Positions 1-9,200 of a stretch of DNA of 64,000 bases are shown piece by piece (positions within the stretch are counted from its first letter, which is position 1; every line of letters begins with the position of its first letter). The stretch spans positions 124,001 through 188,000 of the forward strand of contig NZ_JOFV01000001.1 in NCBI RefSeq assembly GCF_000718325.1. Reading direction: 5' to 3'. The notes under the pieces were generated by a model, which ran no database searches, had not been told where the DNA came from, and saw only the letters and a list, made by a program, of their open reading frames with translations. This stretch comes from Oerskovia turbata (GTDB taxonomy: Bacteria > Actinomycetota > Actinomycetes > Actinomycetales > Cellulomonadaceae). The translations under genes and the position numbers were made by a program.

Positions 1-540
1 CGGGGACTGGACGTGCTCATGGGGGCGGGTGCGGGACGGGTGCGCGCGGCGCTCCCGGCGGCGGCAGCCCTCACGGTGCACACGGCCGGGGTCACGGTCC
101 TCTCGCGCGGCGAGGTCCACGGCACGACGCAGCCCGTCGCGGCCGCGGTGGCCGCGGGCACGGTGGGCGTGGCGGTCTCGGTCACGGTGGGTGCGCTGCG
201 TTCGCTGCGCCCGCGCCCGACGGCGGGTGGCACGCCGGTCCCGGCAGGCCGGGCACGCGCCGTCGTCCCGGCGGCGGCCGCGCTGGTCTCTGCGGGGGTC
301 TACGTGGCGTCGTGCCTGCCGAAGCAGGTCTCGGCCGTCGCGCTGCCAGACGCGGCCGGCGCGTTCACGGCGACCAAGGCCGGCATCCGGGCGATGGTGC
401 CGCTCCAGGCCGCTCTCGCGGCGCGGGGCGGCAGCATGGGGGTGGTCGCGGTCCTCGCTGGCGTCGAGGTCGCAGGCCGTGCTCTGCGAGCCCGAGGGCG
501 GCGCAGGGTGAGCCCGAACCCGGGCCTGAGCGAGTCATGA
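1..540 (+). CDS. eboC: EboC-like UbiA-family prenyltransferase, C-terminal part (5' end outside window)
   Basis: The frame is open to the left edge, so only the last 179 codons are present. The product is a very hydrophobic Ala/Val-rich protein with several probable membrane helices, which suits the C-terminal half of a UbiA-type integral membrane prenyltransferase. No DxxxD prenyl-diphosphate motif is visible; those lie in the missing part. The assignment rests mainly on context: the next genes are an eboA, an eboB, an eboE and an eboF homologue, and eboC is the UbiA-like member of that cluster. The stop overlaps the next start as ATGA (537-540), indicating translational coupling. Family membership is likely; the substrate is unknown. 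Confidence 0.6.
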   Translation, partial: RGLDVLMGAGAGRVRAALPAAAALTVHTAGVTVLSRGEVHGTTQPVAAAVAAGTVGVAVSVTVGALRSLRPRPTAGGTPVPAGRARAVVPAAAALVSAGVYVASCLPKQVSAVALPDAAGAFTATKAGIRAMVPLQAALAARGGSMGVVAVLAGVEVAGRALRARGRRRVSPNPGLSES

Positions 541-1478
541 CCGAGCCCCTTGCGCCGTCCCAGCCGGTCACCTCCGCCCCTCGCATGCCGTTCACCCTCG
601 GCTACGGCACCAACGGCTTCACCGACCACCCGCTCGACGTGACGCTCGACGTCCTCGCGCACGAGGGGTACGGCGCGGTGGCGCTGACGCTCGGGCACCC
701 GCACCTGGACCCGTTCGCGGACGACGCGGACGTGCAGGTCGCCCGCCTGCGCGGTCGGCTCCAGGACCTGGGGATGCGGGTGGTCGTCGAGACGGGCACG
801 CGCTTCCTGCTCGACCCGTTCCGCAAGCACCACCCGACGTTCCTCGACCCCGACGAGGCGCTCGCGGACCTGCGGGTCCGCTTCCTGTGCCGCGCGGTCG
901 AGGTCGCGGCGGGCCTTGGCGCGGAGTGCGTGTCCTTCTTCTCGGGCGTCCTGCCCGCGGGCACGACGGCGGAGCAGGGGTGGGATCGTCTGCTCGCCCG
1001 GGTGCCGCGCGTCGTGGCCCACGCCCGCGACCACGGCGTCCGGCTCGCGCTCGAGCCCGAGCCGGGGATGCTCGTCGAGACCGTCGCCGACGCGCTGCGG
1101 CTGCGCGAGGACGTCGGGTCCCCCGCCGAGCTGGGGGTGACGGTCGACCTGGGGCACTGCGTCGTCGTCGAGCCCGACGGGGTGCGCGGCGCGCTGCTCG
1201 CCGCGGCCCCGCACCTGCTCAACGTGCAGGTCGACGACATGCGTCCCGCCGCGCACGAGCACCTGCCCTTCGGGGACGGCGAGCTCGACCTGGCGCTGGC
1301 GCTGGGCACGCTCGGCGAGATCGGGTACGCGGGGGTCGCGGCCGTCGAGCTGCCCCGGCACTCGTACGACGCCCCCGGGCTCGCGCACCGCAGCATGGCC
1401 GCGATGACGGGTGCCTGGGCCGCGTGGCACCAGACCACCGCAGGTTCCGCATCCACACCCCAGGAGGCACTCCGATGA
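537..1478 (+). CDS. Sugar phosphate isomerase/epimerase-like TIM-barrel protein of the Ebo cluster
   Basis: This 313-aa protein has the xylose-isomerase-like (AP endonuclease 2) TIM-barrel pattern. It starts with a 'GYGTNGF' strand and has likely metal ligands in 'LEPEPG' (Glu), 'TVDLGH' (Asp/His), 'HEHLPFGDGELD' (His/Asp) and 'VELPRHS' (Glu). The start at 537 is set by the ATGA overlap with eboC; longer in-frame versions would run back into eboC. It is an additional TIM barrel besides EboE and is not one of the six canonical Ebo proteins as first described, though related genes accompany actinobacterial clusters. It probably isomerises or epimerises a sugar- or inositol-like metabolite; the substrate cannot be read from sequence. 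Confidence 0.75.
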   Translation: MTEPLAPSQPVTSAPRMPFTLGYGTNGFTDHPLDVTLDVLAHEGYGAVALTLGHPHLDPFADDADVQVARLRGRLQDLGMRVVVETGTRFLLDPFRKHHPTFLDPDEALADLRVRFLCRAVEVAAGLGAECVSFFSGVLPAGTTAEQGWDRLLARVPRVVAHARDHGVRLALEPEPGMLVETVADALRLREDVGSPAELGVTVDLGHCVVVEPDGVRGALLAAAPHLLNVQVDDMRPAAHEHLPFGDGELDLALALGTLGEIGYAGVAAVELPRHSYDAPGLAHRSMAAMTGAWAAWHQTTAGSASTPQEALR

Positions 1479-2236
1479 CCACCCCCGACCTGACCGACGC
1501 GCCGGGCGCCGCAGCGACGACGAGCCCGCCCGCCGCCGGCCACCCCGGTGCCCTCGTGGGCCTGCTCACCGACGAGCAGGCCGCCTGGCTGGCCACGGCC
1601 TGCGGCGAGATCGCCGCGGACCCGGGCTCCGCCGTCGGGCACCTGGCACGCGCCGGGCGGGCCGTGGGGCGCACGTCCCTCGACCCCGTCGCGGACCCCG
1701 CCGGGGTCCTGCACGGGACGCTCGACGACGCCGCGCGCGCCCGCCTCGTCGTGGCGCTCGCGGGCGCCCTGCCCGCCGACGGCGAGTCCCTCGCGACGCG
1801 GCTGACCGAGACCTACCAGCGCGGGGACACACCCGAGCGGCGGGGTGTGCTGCGCGGGCTCGACGCGCTGACCCTCGCCGGGCCGCCCGGAGAAGCCCTG
1901 CCGCCTCCCGTGGCCCGCGCCGGGACAGCGCTCGCGGCCGACGCGCTGCGCGCCAACGACCAGAGCCTCGTGGCCGCCGCGGTCGGACCGTTCGCGGCCG
2001 CGCACCTCGACGACCACGCGTGGCGCCACGCGGTGCTCAAGCTCGTGTTCATGGGCGTGAGCCTCGGCGCGGTCGCCGGGCTCGACGACCGCGCCGACGA
2101 CGAGCTCGCGCGCATGGCCCGCGACTTCGCGGCCGAGCGCCGGGCGGCGGGGCGCGTCGTGCCCGACGACGTCGCGCGCATCGCGCCGGGCCCCCCGTCC
2201 GCAGAATCCCCGACCATCGACGGCAAGGACGCCTGA
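1475..2236 (+). CDS. eboA: EboA domain protein
   Basis: A 253-aa soluble, mostly alpha-helical, Ala-rich protein. Features consistent with EboA are the 'LKLVFMGVSLGAVAGLDDRADDELARM' region near the C-terminus (the conserved part of the family) and its place between an isomerase and a TatD-like EboB. The ATG at 1475 overlaps the previous stop and has a strong ribosome site (CAGGAGG at 1461). The stop overlaps the eboB start (TGATG). There is no known enzymatic motif, and the biochemical role of EboA is not established. The N-terminal 25 residues are Ala/Thr/Pro-rich and probably disordered. Confidence 0.75.
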   Translation: MTTPDLTDAPGAAATTSPPAAGHPGALVGLLTDEQAAWLATACGEIAADPGSAVGHLARAGRAVGRTSLDPVADPAGVLHGTLDDAARARLVVALAGALPADGESLATRLTETYQRGDTPERRGVLRGLDALTLAGPPGEALPPPVARAGTALAADALRANDQSLVAAAVGPFAAAHLDDHAWRHAVLKLVFMGVSLGAVAGLDDRADDELARMARDFAAERRAAGRVVPDDVARIAPGPPSAESPTIDGKDA

Positions 2237-3114
2237 TGCGCATCTTCGACCCCCACATCCACATGACCTCCCGCACGACCGACGACTACGAGGTCATGTA
2301 CGCCGCGGGCGTCCGCGCGCTCGTCGAGCCCGCGTTCTGGCTCGGGCAGCCGCGCACGACCGTCGGGTCGTTCCTCGACTACTTCGACGCGCTGCTGGGG
2401 TGGGAGCGGTTCCGGGCCACGCAGTTCGGGATCCGCCACCACGCGACCATCGCGCTCAACCCCAAGGAGGCCAACGACCCGCGCTGCACCCCGGTGCTCG
2501 ACGAGATCCCGCGCTACCTCGCCAAGGACGGTGTGGTCGCGGTCGGCGAGGTCGGCTACGACTCCATGACGCCCGCCGAGGACGAGGCGTTCACGCGCCA
2601 GCTCGCGATGGCGATCGACGCCGAGCTGCCCGTCATGGTCCACACCCCGCACCGCGACAAGCTCGTGGGGACCCGCCGCACGCTCGACGTCGTGCGCGAG
2701 TCGGGGATCGCCCCCGGGATGGTCGTGGTCGACCACCTCAACGAGACCAACGTCGCGCTCGTCAAGGACGCCGGAGCCTGGATGGGCTTCTCGGTCTACC
2801 CCGACACCAAGATGGACGAGCACCGCATGGTCGCGATCCTGCTCGAGCACGGCACCGAGCGCGTGCTCGTCAACTCGGCCGCGGACTGGGGACGCTCCGA
2901 CCCGCTCAAGACGCTCAAGACCGGGCGGGCCATGCTCGCGGCCGGGTTCAGCGACGACGAGGTCGACCAGGTCCTGTGGCGCAACCCCGTGGCGTTCTAC
3001 GGGCAGTCGGGGAACCTGCTGCTCGACCCCGTGCCCGGGTTCGTCGAGGGCGAGGCCCCCGCCGCGACCGCGAGCTACGAGGGCAGCTCGGTGCTGCGCG
3101 GGGCCCGGGTCTGA
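2236..3114 (+). CDS. eboB: EboB, TatD-like metal-dependent hydrolase
   Basis: 292 aa. Amidohydrolase/TatD signatures are present: HxH in 'DPHIHM' at residues 5-9, 'GEVGYD' with a likely metal-bridging Glu, 'HTPHRD', 'VDHLNE' and the terminal Asp in 'NSAADWG'. All metal ligands expected for a binuclear TatD-type centre appear to be there. EboB proteins form a branch separate from the TatD DNases, and their substrate in the Ebo pathway is unknown. It is translationally coupled to eboA upstream and eboE downstream by TGATG overlaps. Confidence 0.85.
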   Translation: MRIFDPHIHMTSRTTDDYEVMYAAGVRALVEPAFWLGQPRTTVGSFLDYFDALLGWERFRATQFGIRHHATIALNPKEANDPRCTPVLDEIPRYLAKDGVVAVGEVGYDSMTPAEDEAFTRQLAMAIDAELPVMVHTPHRDKLVGTRRTLDVVRESGIAPGMVVVDHLNETNVALVKDAGAWMGFSVYPDTKMDEHRMVAILLEHGTERVLVNSAADWGRSDPLKTLKTGRAMLAAGFSDDEVDQVLWRNPVAFYGQSGNLLLDPVPGFVEGEAPAATASYEGSSVLRGARV

Positions 3115-4547
3115 TGCAGCTCTCGTACTGCACCAACGTCCACCCCGCCGAGGACCTCGACGGCGTGGTCGACCAGCTCGCCCGGTACGCCGGGCCCGTG
3201 CGCGAGGCCGCCGGGCTCGACGTGCTCGGGGTCGGGCTGTGGCTGCCGGCGTCGCTCGCGCACCGCCTCTCGGCGTCGCCGCGCGCAGCCGAGGACATGG
3301 CCCGGCTGCGGGCGGCGCTCGACGAGCACGGCCTCCAGGTGCACACGCTCAACGCGTTCCCCTACGGCGGGTTCCACGACGACGTCGTCAAGCTCGCGGT
3401 CTACTCGCCCACCTGGGCCGACGCCGAGCGCCTCGCCTACACGCTCGAGTGCGCCGAGGTCCTCGCGGCCCTCCTGCCCGACGGCGTGGACGGGTCCATC
3501 TCGACGCTCCCGCTCGCCTGGCGCGAGCCGGACGGGGTCGCGTGGTCGCCCGCCCAGGACGCCGCGGCGACGCGCGCGTTCGAGGACCTCTCCGCGGGGC
3601 TGCGCGACCTCGCCGCCCGTACGGGCAAGGTCGTGCGCGTCGCGGTCGAGCCCGAGCCCGGCTGCGTGCTCGACACCGTCGAGGACGTCGTGACGTGGCT
3701 CGAGTCGCGGCTCGCGTCCGACCCGGCCGGTCGGGGCGACGACCCGGCCGGTCGGGGCGACGACCCGGCGAGGGAGCAGGTCGGCGGCGGCATCGATCCC
3801 GCGTTCGTGGGCGTCTGCCTCGACACGTGCCACCTCGCGGTCTCGTTCGCCGACCCGGCCGCCGCCGTCGAGCGGATCACGGGGGCCGGCCTGCGCGTCG
3901 TCAAGGTGCAGGCCTCGGCCGCGCTGCACCTCGCCGAGCCGTCCGCGCGGGGGGCGCGCGACGCCGTCGGGCAGTTCGTCGAGAAGCGCTACATCCACCA
4001 GGTGCGCGAGCTCGCGCCGGGCGGTGACGTGCTGCCCGCCGACGACCTGCCCGACGCCCTGGGCGCGGGCGCGGCACCCGGGCTACCGGGGGAGGGGCCG
4101 TGGCGCGTGCACTTCCACGTGCCCCTGCACCACGAGCCCGCCCCGCCGCTGACCGCGACGACCGACGTGCTGCGCGACGCCGTCGCGGCCGTGCGCGCCG
4201 CCCCGCACGGCGACGAGGCCCACCTCGACGTCGAGACGTACACGTGGGCCGTGCTGCCGCCCGGGTCGCCGGCATTCCCGGCCCCGTCGCCCTCGGCGGA
4301 CGAGGCGTCGCCCTCGTCGGGCGAGTCCGTCACCCTCGGCGGGCCGGGGCGTCACCCTCGGCGGGCAGAGGCGTCACCGTCGGCGGACCGGCCGGGGCCG
4401 CCGGGGTGGCAGGCCGAGCCGCTCGTCGCCGGGATCGCCGCCGAGCTGCGGTGGGCCACCGAGAACCTGCTCGGGACCGTGCCCGCCGCAGGGCCCGCCG
4501 CCGTGCCCTTCACCCGCACCCCTCAGACCTCAGGAGTCCCCGCATGA
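3114..4547 (+). CDS. eboE: EboE, xylose-isomerase-like TIM-barrel protein ('metabolite traffic protein')
   Basis: 477 aa, starting 'MQLSYCTNVHPAEDL', the characteristic EboE N-terminus. Likely metal ligands are in 'VEPEPGC' and 'CLDTCHLAVSF', followed by 'VKVQASAALHL' and a late 'HFHVPLHHEP' motif. EboE family proteins are usually nearer 380-400 aa; the excess here comes from two insertions. One is a 21-bp tandem repeat at 3720-3770 giving PAGRGDD units. The other is a family-B 22-bp repeat array at 4285-4386 near the C-terminus. Both keep the frame open. A good ribosome site for the next gene (CAGGAG, 4531) lies just before the stop. Function in metabolite export is inferred from work on cyanobacterial ebo genes, not from this sequence. 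Confidence 0.85.
   Translation: MQLSYCTNVHPAEDLDGVVDQLARYAGPVREAAGLDVLGVGLWLPASLAHRLSASPRAAEDMARLRAALDEHGLQVHTLNAFPYGGFHDDVVKLAVYSPTWADAERLAYTLECAEVLAALLPDGVDGSISTLPLAWREPDGVAWSPAQDAAATRAFEDLSAGLRDLAARTGKVVRVAVEPEPGCVLDTVEDVVTWLESRLASDPAGRGDDPAGRGDDPAREQVGGGIDPAFVGVCLDTCHLAVSFADPAAAVERITGAGLRVVKVQASAALHLAEPSARGARDAVGQFVEKRYIHQVRELAPGGDVLPADDLPDALGAGAAPGLPGEGPWRVHFHVPLHHEPAPPLTATTDVLRDAVAAVRAAPHGDEAHLDVETYTWAVLPPGSPAFPAPSPSADEASPSSGESVTLGGPGRHPRRAEASPSADRPGPPGWQAEPLVAGIAAELRWATENLLGTVPAAGPAAVPFTRTPQTSGVPA
3720..3770 (+). repeat. Tandem repeat (21 bp, 2.4 copies) inside eboE
   Basis: Two perfect 21-bp units (3720-3740, 3741-3761) and a 9-bp partial third encode PAGRGDD-PAGRGDD-PA. The period is a multiple of three, so it behaves as an in-frame low-complexity insertion in a loop of the TIM barrel. 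Confidence 0.9.
4285..4386 (+). repeat. Family-B 22-bp repeat array inside the eboE coding sequence
   Basis: Five copies of the 15-bp core CGTCACCCTCGGCGG, allowing 0-2 changes, start at 4285, 4306, 4328, 4350 and 4372 (spacing 21, 22, 22, 22). The 22-bp period rotates the reading frame, so units translate successively as SPSADE, SPSSGE, VTLGG, RHPRR and SPSAD without a stop. The same core occurs in cofC and between genes at 32097 and 48682-48944. Confidence 0.9.
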
Positions 4548-5950
4548 AGCCCGTGCTGCTGCTCGACGTCGTCGGGCTCACCGCCAAGGCCCTCGCCCAC
4601 ATGCCCCGCCTGCGCCAGATGGCCGCGGGCGGCTGGCAGACCCAGCTCGCGACCGTCCTGCCCGCGGTCACGTGCACCGTCCAGGCGACCATGACGACGG
4701 GCCTCGCCCCCGCCCAGCACGGCGCCGTGGGCAACGGCTGGTACTTCCGCGAGCTCGGCGAGGTGTTCCTCTGGCGCCAGCACGACAAGCTCGTCTCGGG
4801 CGAGAAGATCTGGGAGGCCGCCCGGCGCGCGAACCCCGACCACCGCACCGCGAACGTCTGCTGGTGGTACGCCATGGGCGCCACGACCGACGTCACCGTC
4901 ACGCCCCGCCCGATCTACCACGCCGACGGGCGCAAGTCGCCCGACGCGTACATCCGCCCGCCCGCCCTGCACGACGAGCTCACCGGGCGGTTCGGCGAGT
5001 TCCCCCTGTTCACCTACTGGGGTCCGACCGCGGCGATCACGTCCTCGGCCTGGATCGTCGAGGCGACCAGGCACGTCCTGCGCACCCACTCGCCCGAGCT
5101 CACCATGGCCTACGTGCCGCACCTCGACTACGACCTCCAGCGGTTCGGCCCCGACGCCCCCGAGGCCGACGCCGCCGCGGCCGAGCTCGACGCCGTCCTC
5201 GCCCCGCTGCTCGACGACGCGGCCAACAACGGCGTCGCGGTCGTCGTGGTCTCCGAGTACGGCATCGCCGAGGCGAACCGGCCCGTGCACCTCAACCGCA
5301 TCCTCCGCCGCGAGGGCCTGCTCGAGGTCTACGTGCAGGACGGCAAGGAACAGCTCGACCCCTGGACGTCCAAGGCGTTCGCGGTCGCCGACCACCAGGT
5401 CGCGCACGTGTACCTCGACGACCCGTCCCGCCTCGCGCGCGTGCAGGACCTGCTGCGCAGCGTGCCCGGCGTCGACGAGGTCCTCGACCGCGAGGCGCAG
5501 GCCCGCTACGGCCTCGACCACCAACGCTCGGGCGATCTCGTCGTGGTCGCCGAGCCCGGCGCCTGGTTCACCTACTACTACTGGCTCGACGACGCCCGCG
5601 CCCCCGAGCACGCACGCGGCGTCGACATCCACCGCAAGCCCGGCTACGACCCCGCCGAGCTCTTCTTCGACCCCGCCGACCCGCTCGCCAAGGCCAAGGC
5701 CGGCATGAACCTCGTCAAGAAGAAGCTCGGGCTGCGCTACGCCATGAGCACCGTCCCGCTCGACGCGTCCCACGTGCGCGGCACGCACGGTCGGCTGCCC
5801 GACTCCTCGGCCGACACGCCCCTGATCCTGTGCTCGGAGGCCCAGATCCCGGCGTCGGTCGCCGCCCTCGTCGAGCGCGGGGGACAGGTGCCCGCCGCGG
5901 CGATCAAGGGCCTGGTGCTCGAGATGCAGAACCTCGGAGCGAGGGTCTAG
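4544..5950 (+). CDS. eboF: EboF-like alkaline phosphatase/nucleotide pyrophosphatase family protein
   Basis: 468 aa of the alkaline-phosphatase superfamily (type I phosphodiesterase/nucleotide pyrophosphatase branch). 'LLLDVVGLTAKAL' carries the first metal Asp, 'PAVTCTVQATMTTGL' the nucleophile Thr region, 'YVPHLDYDLQRFGP' the Asp/His metal ligands, and 'VVVVSEYGI' and 'FAVADHQVAHV' the remaining ones. No signal peptide or membrane segment is visible, so it is probably cytoplasmic. It is the last gene of the coupled ebo operon (ATGA with eboE, good RBS CAGGAG) and is followed by a strong hairpin at 6060. It probably removes a phosphate or pyrophosphate group in the pathway; substrate unknown. 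Confidence 0.8.
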   Translation: MKPVLLLDVVGLTAKALAHMPRLRQMAAGGWQTQLATVLPAVTCTVQATMTTGLAPAQHGAVGNGWYFRELGEVFLWRQHDKLVSGEKIWEAARRANPDHRTANVCWWYAMGATTDVTVTPRPIYHADGRKSPDAYIRPPALHDELTGRFGEFPLFTYWGPTAAITSSAWIVEATRHVLRTHSPELTMAYVPHLDYDLQRFGPDAPEADAAAAELDAVLAPLLDDAANNGVAVVVVSEYGIAEANRPVHLNRILRREGLLEVYVQDGKEQLDPWTSKAFAVADHQVAHVYLDDPSRLARVQDLLRSVPGVDEVLDREAQARYGLDHQRSGDLVVVAEPGAWFTYYYWLDDARAPEHARGVDIHRKPGYDPAELFFDPADPLAKAKAGMNLVKKKLGLRYAMSTVPLDASHVRGTHGRLPDSSADTPLILCSEAQIPASVAALVERGGQVPAAAIKGLVLEMQNLGARV

Positions 5951-5979
5951 GTCGGCCGCCCGCCCGGGCGGCACAGAGC

Positions 5980-6021
5980 TGTCAGAACGAGCGTGAACAT
6001 GGGGCCACGCTCGCTCTGACA
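5980..6021 (+). repeat. Family-A 42-bp palindromic element, copy 1
   Basis: Arms TGTCAGAACGAGCG and CGCTCGCTCTGACA (one mismatch) flank a 14-nt loop TGAACATGGGGCCA. It lies 30 bp after the eboF stop. Its loop type matches copy 3 in opposite orientation. Confidence 0.9.
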
Positions 6022-6059
6022 CGGTTCCCCCGGTGCCCCGCGGGCATCCGGGGAAGCCA

Positions 6060-6089
6060 GAAGGGCGCGACCCGTGGGTCGCGCCCTTC
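6060..6089 (+). terminator. Hairpin terminator after the ebo operon
   Basis: A near-perfect self-complementary 30-bp block (AAGGGCGCGACCC, then GT, then its complement, with an extra outer G-C pair). It has no T-run, as is common in actinobacteria. It sits between the ends of convergent eboF and the subtilase gene and could serve both strands. Confidence 0.7.
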
Positions 6090-6112
6090 GTCGTCCCGTT
6101 CGACCCGTGGGT

Positions 6113-6154
6113 TGTCAGAACGAGCGTGATCTCCGGACCACGCTGGTTCTGACA
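6113..6154 (+). repeat. Family-A 42-bp palindromic element, copy 2
   Basis: Arms TGTCAGAACGAGCG and CGCTGGTTCTGACA (one mismatch) flank the loop TGATCTCCGGACCA. It is one of three copies in the eboF-subtilase gap. Confidence 0.9.
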
Positions 6155-6174
6155 GCCCCAGGCCCCAGGAGTGG

Positions 6175-6216
6175 TGTCAGAACGAGCGTGGCCCCATGCT
6201 CACGCTCGTTCTGACA
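6175..6216 (+). repeat. Family-A 42-bp palindromic element, copy 3
   Basis: Perfect 14-bp arms flank the loop TGGCCCCATGCTCA. Its reverse complement matches copy 1 at 40 of 42 positions, so it is the same subtype inverted. It ends 15 bp before the subtilase stop codon. Confidence 0.9.
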
Positions 6217-6231
6217 CGTCTTGCCGAGGCG

Positions 6232-9200
6232 TCAGCCGCAGCTGATCGCCTCGTACCCGGCTTCGTAGGGCGTCGTGACCGTGATGCCGTCGACGACCGC
6301 GGTGCCCGTGACCGTCGCCGCACCGGCGTCGACCGCGGTCGTCCGCGCGCTGAACGACTGCGAGGCCGACCTGCCCGGCGCGACGTTCTTGAACGTCTTG
6401 GACCCGAACGGTGTCTCGACCACGACGTCGGCCTTCACGTCGCCGTCGTTGACCGCCCGGACCGCGACCTGCGCCTTGCCCGCGACGCAGCGCGACTGCG
6501 CCGTGACCGTGAGCTCGACCGACGCGTCCAGGGTCGACACCCCGACCGTCTGCCAGCGCTTGCCCGCGCTCGCGTTGTGCAGGTGCAGGACGAGCAGCTC
6601 GCCCGTCCCGGCCTCGGCCGCGGCAGCGGACCGGTTGACCGTGACCGGGGCGTCGTCGGCGCCCACGAACAAGAGCTGACCACCGCCGCTGAACCAGTAC
6701 GCGGGGTCGTACGGGTCGCCCGTGAACGGGCCGACCCGGTCGATCGACTGGTCGGGCTGGATGCCGTAGTACGAGTACGTCGCGACCGTGAACGACGGCA
6801 CCGTGCCCGGCTCGATGCCGAGCTCGCCGATCGCGACCGGCACCACGAGCACGTTGCTGTCGAAGACCGACGTGTCGACGTCCGCCCAGACCGAGTTGAC
6901 CGGCTCGAGCAGCACGCCCTCGCCCGCCCCGTACTCCTCGCCGTCCGGACCGGTCCAGTCCTTGAGCGTGTACGTGGTCGCCAGGGTCAGGTCCGACTCG
7001 TTGTACTTGCGGACCACGGTCTCGAACTCGGCCGACCCGTCGCCGTCCACGTCGGTCTCGACCGACGGGAACATCACGGCGCCGAGCGAGGCCCAGTCGC
7101 CGTCCACGGCCACGCCGATGCCGATCCGACCGTCGCCCGGATCAGCGCCTGCGGCCGCGTACTGCGGCGCGCTCGACGTGAAGCCGACCGCGCGGATGTC
7201 ACCCGACGCGACCGCCGAGGCCGACGAGCCCTCGGCAGCGTCCGCCTCGAGCCGCGGGCTCGTCGCCTTGAGCTCGAACGGCGCCACGAGCGACGTCCAG
7301 CCACCCGAGGCCACGCCGCGTCCGTCGAGGTCGAGCTCGGCCGACGTGTCCTGGTTCAGGAAGGTGACGTCCTTGCCCGTCAGGTCGCTCACGAGCCTCG
7401 GCGCGGCCTGGACCGGGACGCGCAGCTCGCTGCCCGAGTCCGGCGTCAGGACCAGGCGCCCCGTGAGCATGCCGACGAAGTCGCGCGGCACGCCCGAGGT
7501 GGTCTCGGCCGACGTCGGGTCGAGCTGCTTCGCGAGCGTCGCCGGGTCGGCCGTGAGGGTCAGCGTGACCGTCCGGGTCTGCCCCGCGGGGATCGTGAGG
7601 TTCGCGGGCGAGACCGTGATGCTCGCGCCCCCCGCGGAGCTCGACGTCGTGAACGCCGCCGCGTACTTCACGGTCTGCGAACCCGTGTTCTGCACGTCGA
7701 CCGTGCGGCGCTCCTTGACGGTCTTGTCCGCCACGGGCACGAGCCCGTACGACACCGAGACGAGCTCGGAGTCCTGCGCCGAGAAGGCGAGGGTCGAGTT
7801 CTTCACCGCGTCGACCGCGTCCACGCGACCCGACCCGACCCGCTCGGGGCCGTACGCCGTGCCCGTGCCGCCCTGGCCCGTCCACACGTCGTGCGAGGCC
7901 GTGTTCATGACGGCCGTCTTGACCTGCTGCGCGCTCCAGCCCGGGTGGGCCTCCTTGACGAGCGCCGCGATGCCCGCGACGTGCGGGGTGGCCATCGACG
8001 TGCCCGACTTGATGCCGGGCTGCGTCAGACGACCCGAGGCCACGGAGGAGATCCCCGTGCCCGGTGCGGCGACGTCGGGCTTCACGACGCCCAGCGAGCC
8101 GTGCACCCCGCGCGACGACCCCGCGTTGAGCGTGTCCCCGATCGCGGGGATCTCGACGAACGACGAGTTCGCGAGCGACGGGCCGAGCGTCAGGACGACG
8201 CCGCCCGCCTCGATCGCCGGACGCAGCGCGTCGTGGCTCGGGCCCGTGAGCTGCGCGCCCGGGATGCCCGCGTTGCCCGCGATCCCGGCCGCGAAGACCT
8301 CGAGCTCGGACGACAGCAGGACGCCGACCGCGCCCGCGGCCTGCGCGTTGTTGAAGCGCGTCGCGCTCCCGCACGCCCGCGTGGCGTCGTCGTCGTCCCA
8401 GTAGAGGAATGCGATCCTGCCCGCCGTGGCGGAGGCCTGGGCCGGCGTCAGGGGCGTGCACCCGCTGACCGTGGCGCCCAGGAACGCGACCTCCGCGGTC
8501 ACGTCGGTCGAACCCGTGTAGCTCTGCGAGTTCTGCGCGGGGTAGGAGCCCGCGACGCCGGCAGGGGCCGTGACCTCGACGCCGTCGAACGTCTGGGTGT
8601 TGCCCACCGAGTTCGCGACCGTGAGAGCGGTGCGCGCGTTGCCGGGCGAGCCGCCGACGTCGGTCACGTCGCCCGCGTTGCCCGACGCGACCACCGCGAG
8701 CGTGCCCAGCCGCGAGAGCTGGTCGATGAACAGGTTCTCCGGGTCGTCGGCCGGGCTGTTGTCCGAACCGAGCGACAGGTTGACGATGTCGAGACGGTCG
8801 GACAGGTCGCCGTCACCGTCGGGGTCGGCCGCGAACTCCAGCGCGTCGACCACGACGCTCGTCGAGCCGCCCAGGTCACCGAAGACCTTGAGCGCGTACA
8901 GGCCCGACTCCGGGGCCGAGCCCGGCCCGACCGTCCAGTCGGAGATGTCCGTGAGGGTCGTGTAGTCGCCGTCGAACGTCGTCCCGTCGGCCAGGACGCC
9001 GTAGCCGCCCGTCGTGCCGGCGACGTGCGAGCCGTGACCCGAGCCGATCGAGTCGAGCGAGTCGATCGGGTTCTCGTCCGGCGTCGGGATCAGCGACGTG
9101 CCCGGCACGGTGCCCGACGCGTCGTAGTCGTACCCCGCGAAGTCGTACCCGCCGAGGTACTTGGCGTCGTCGAACGTCCCCGCCGGGACAGGGCCCTGAC

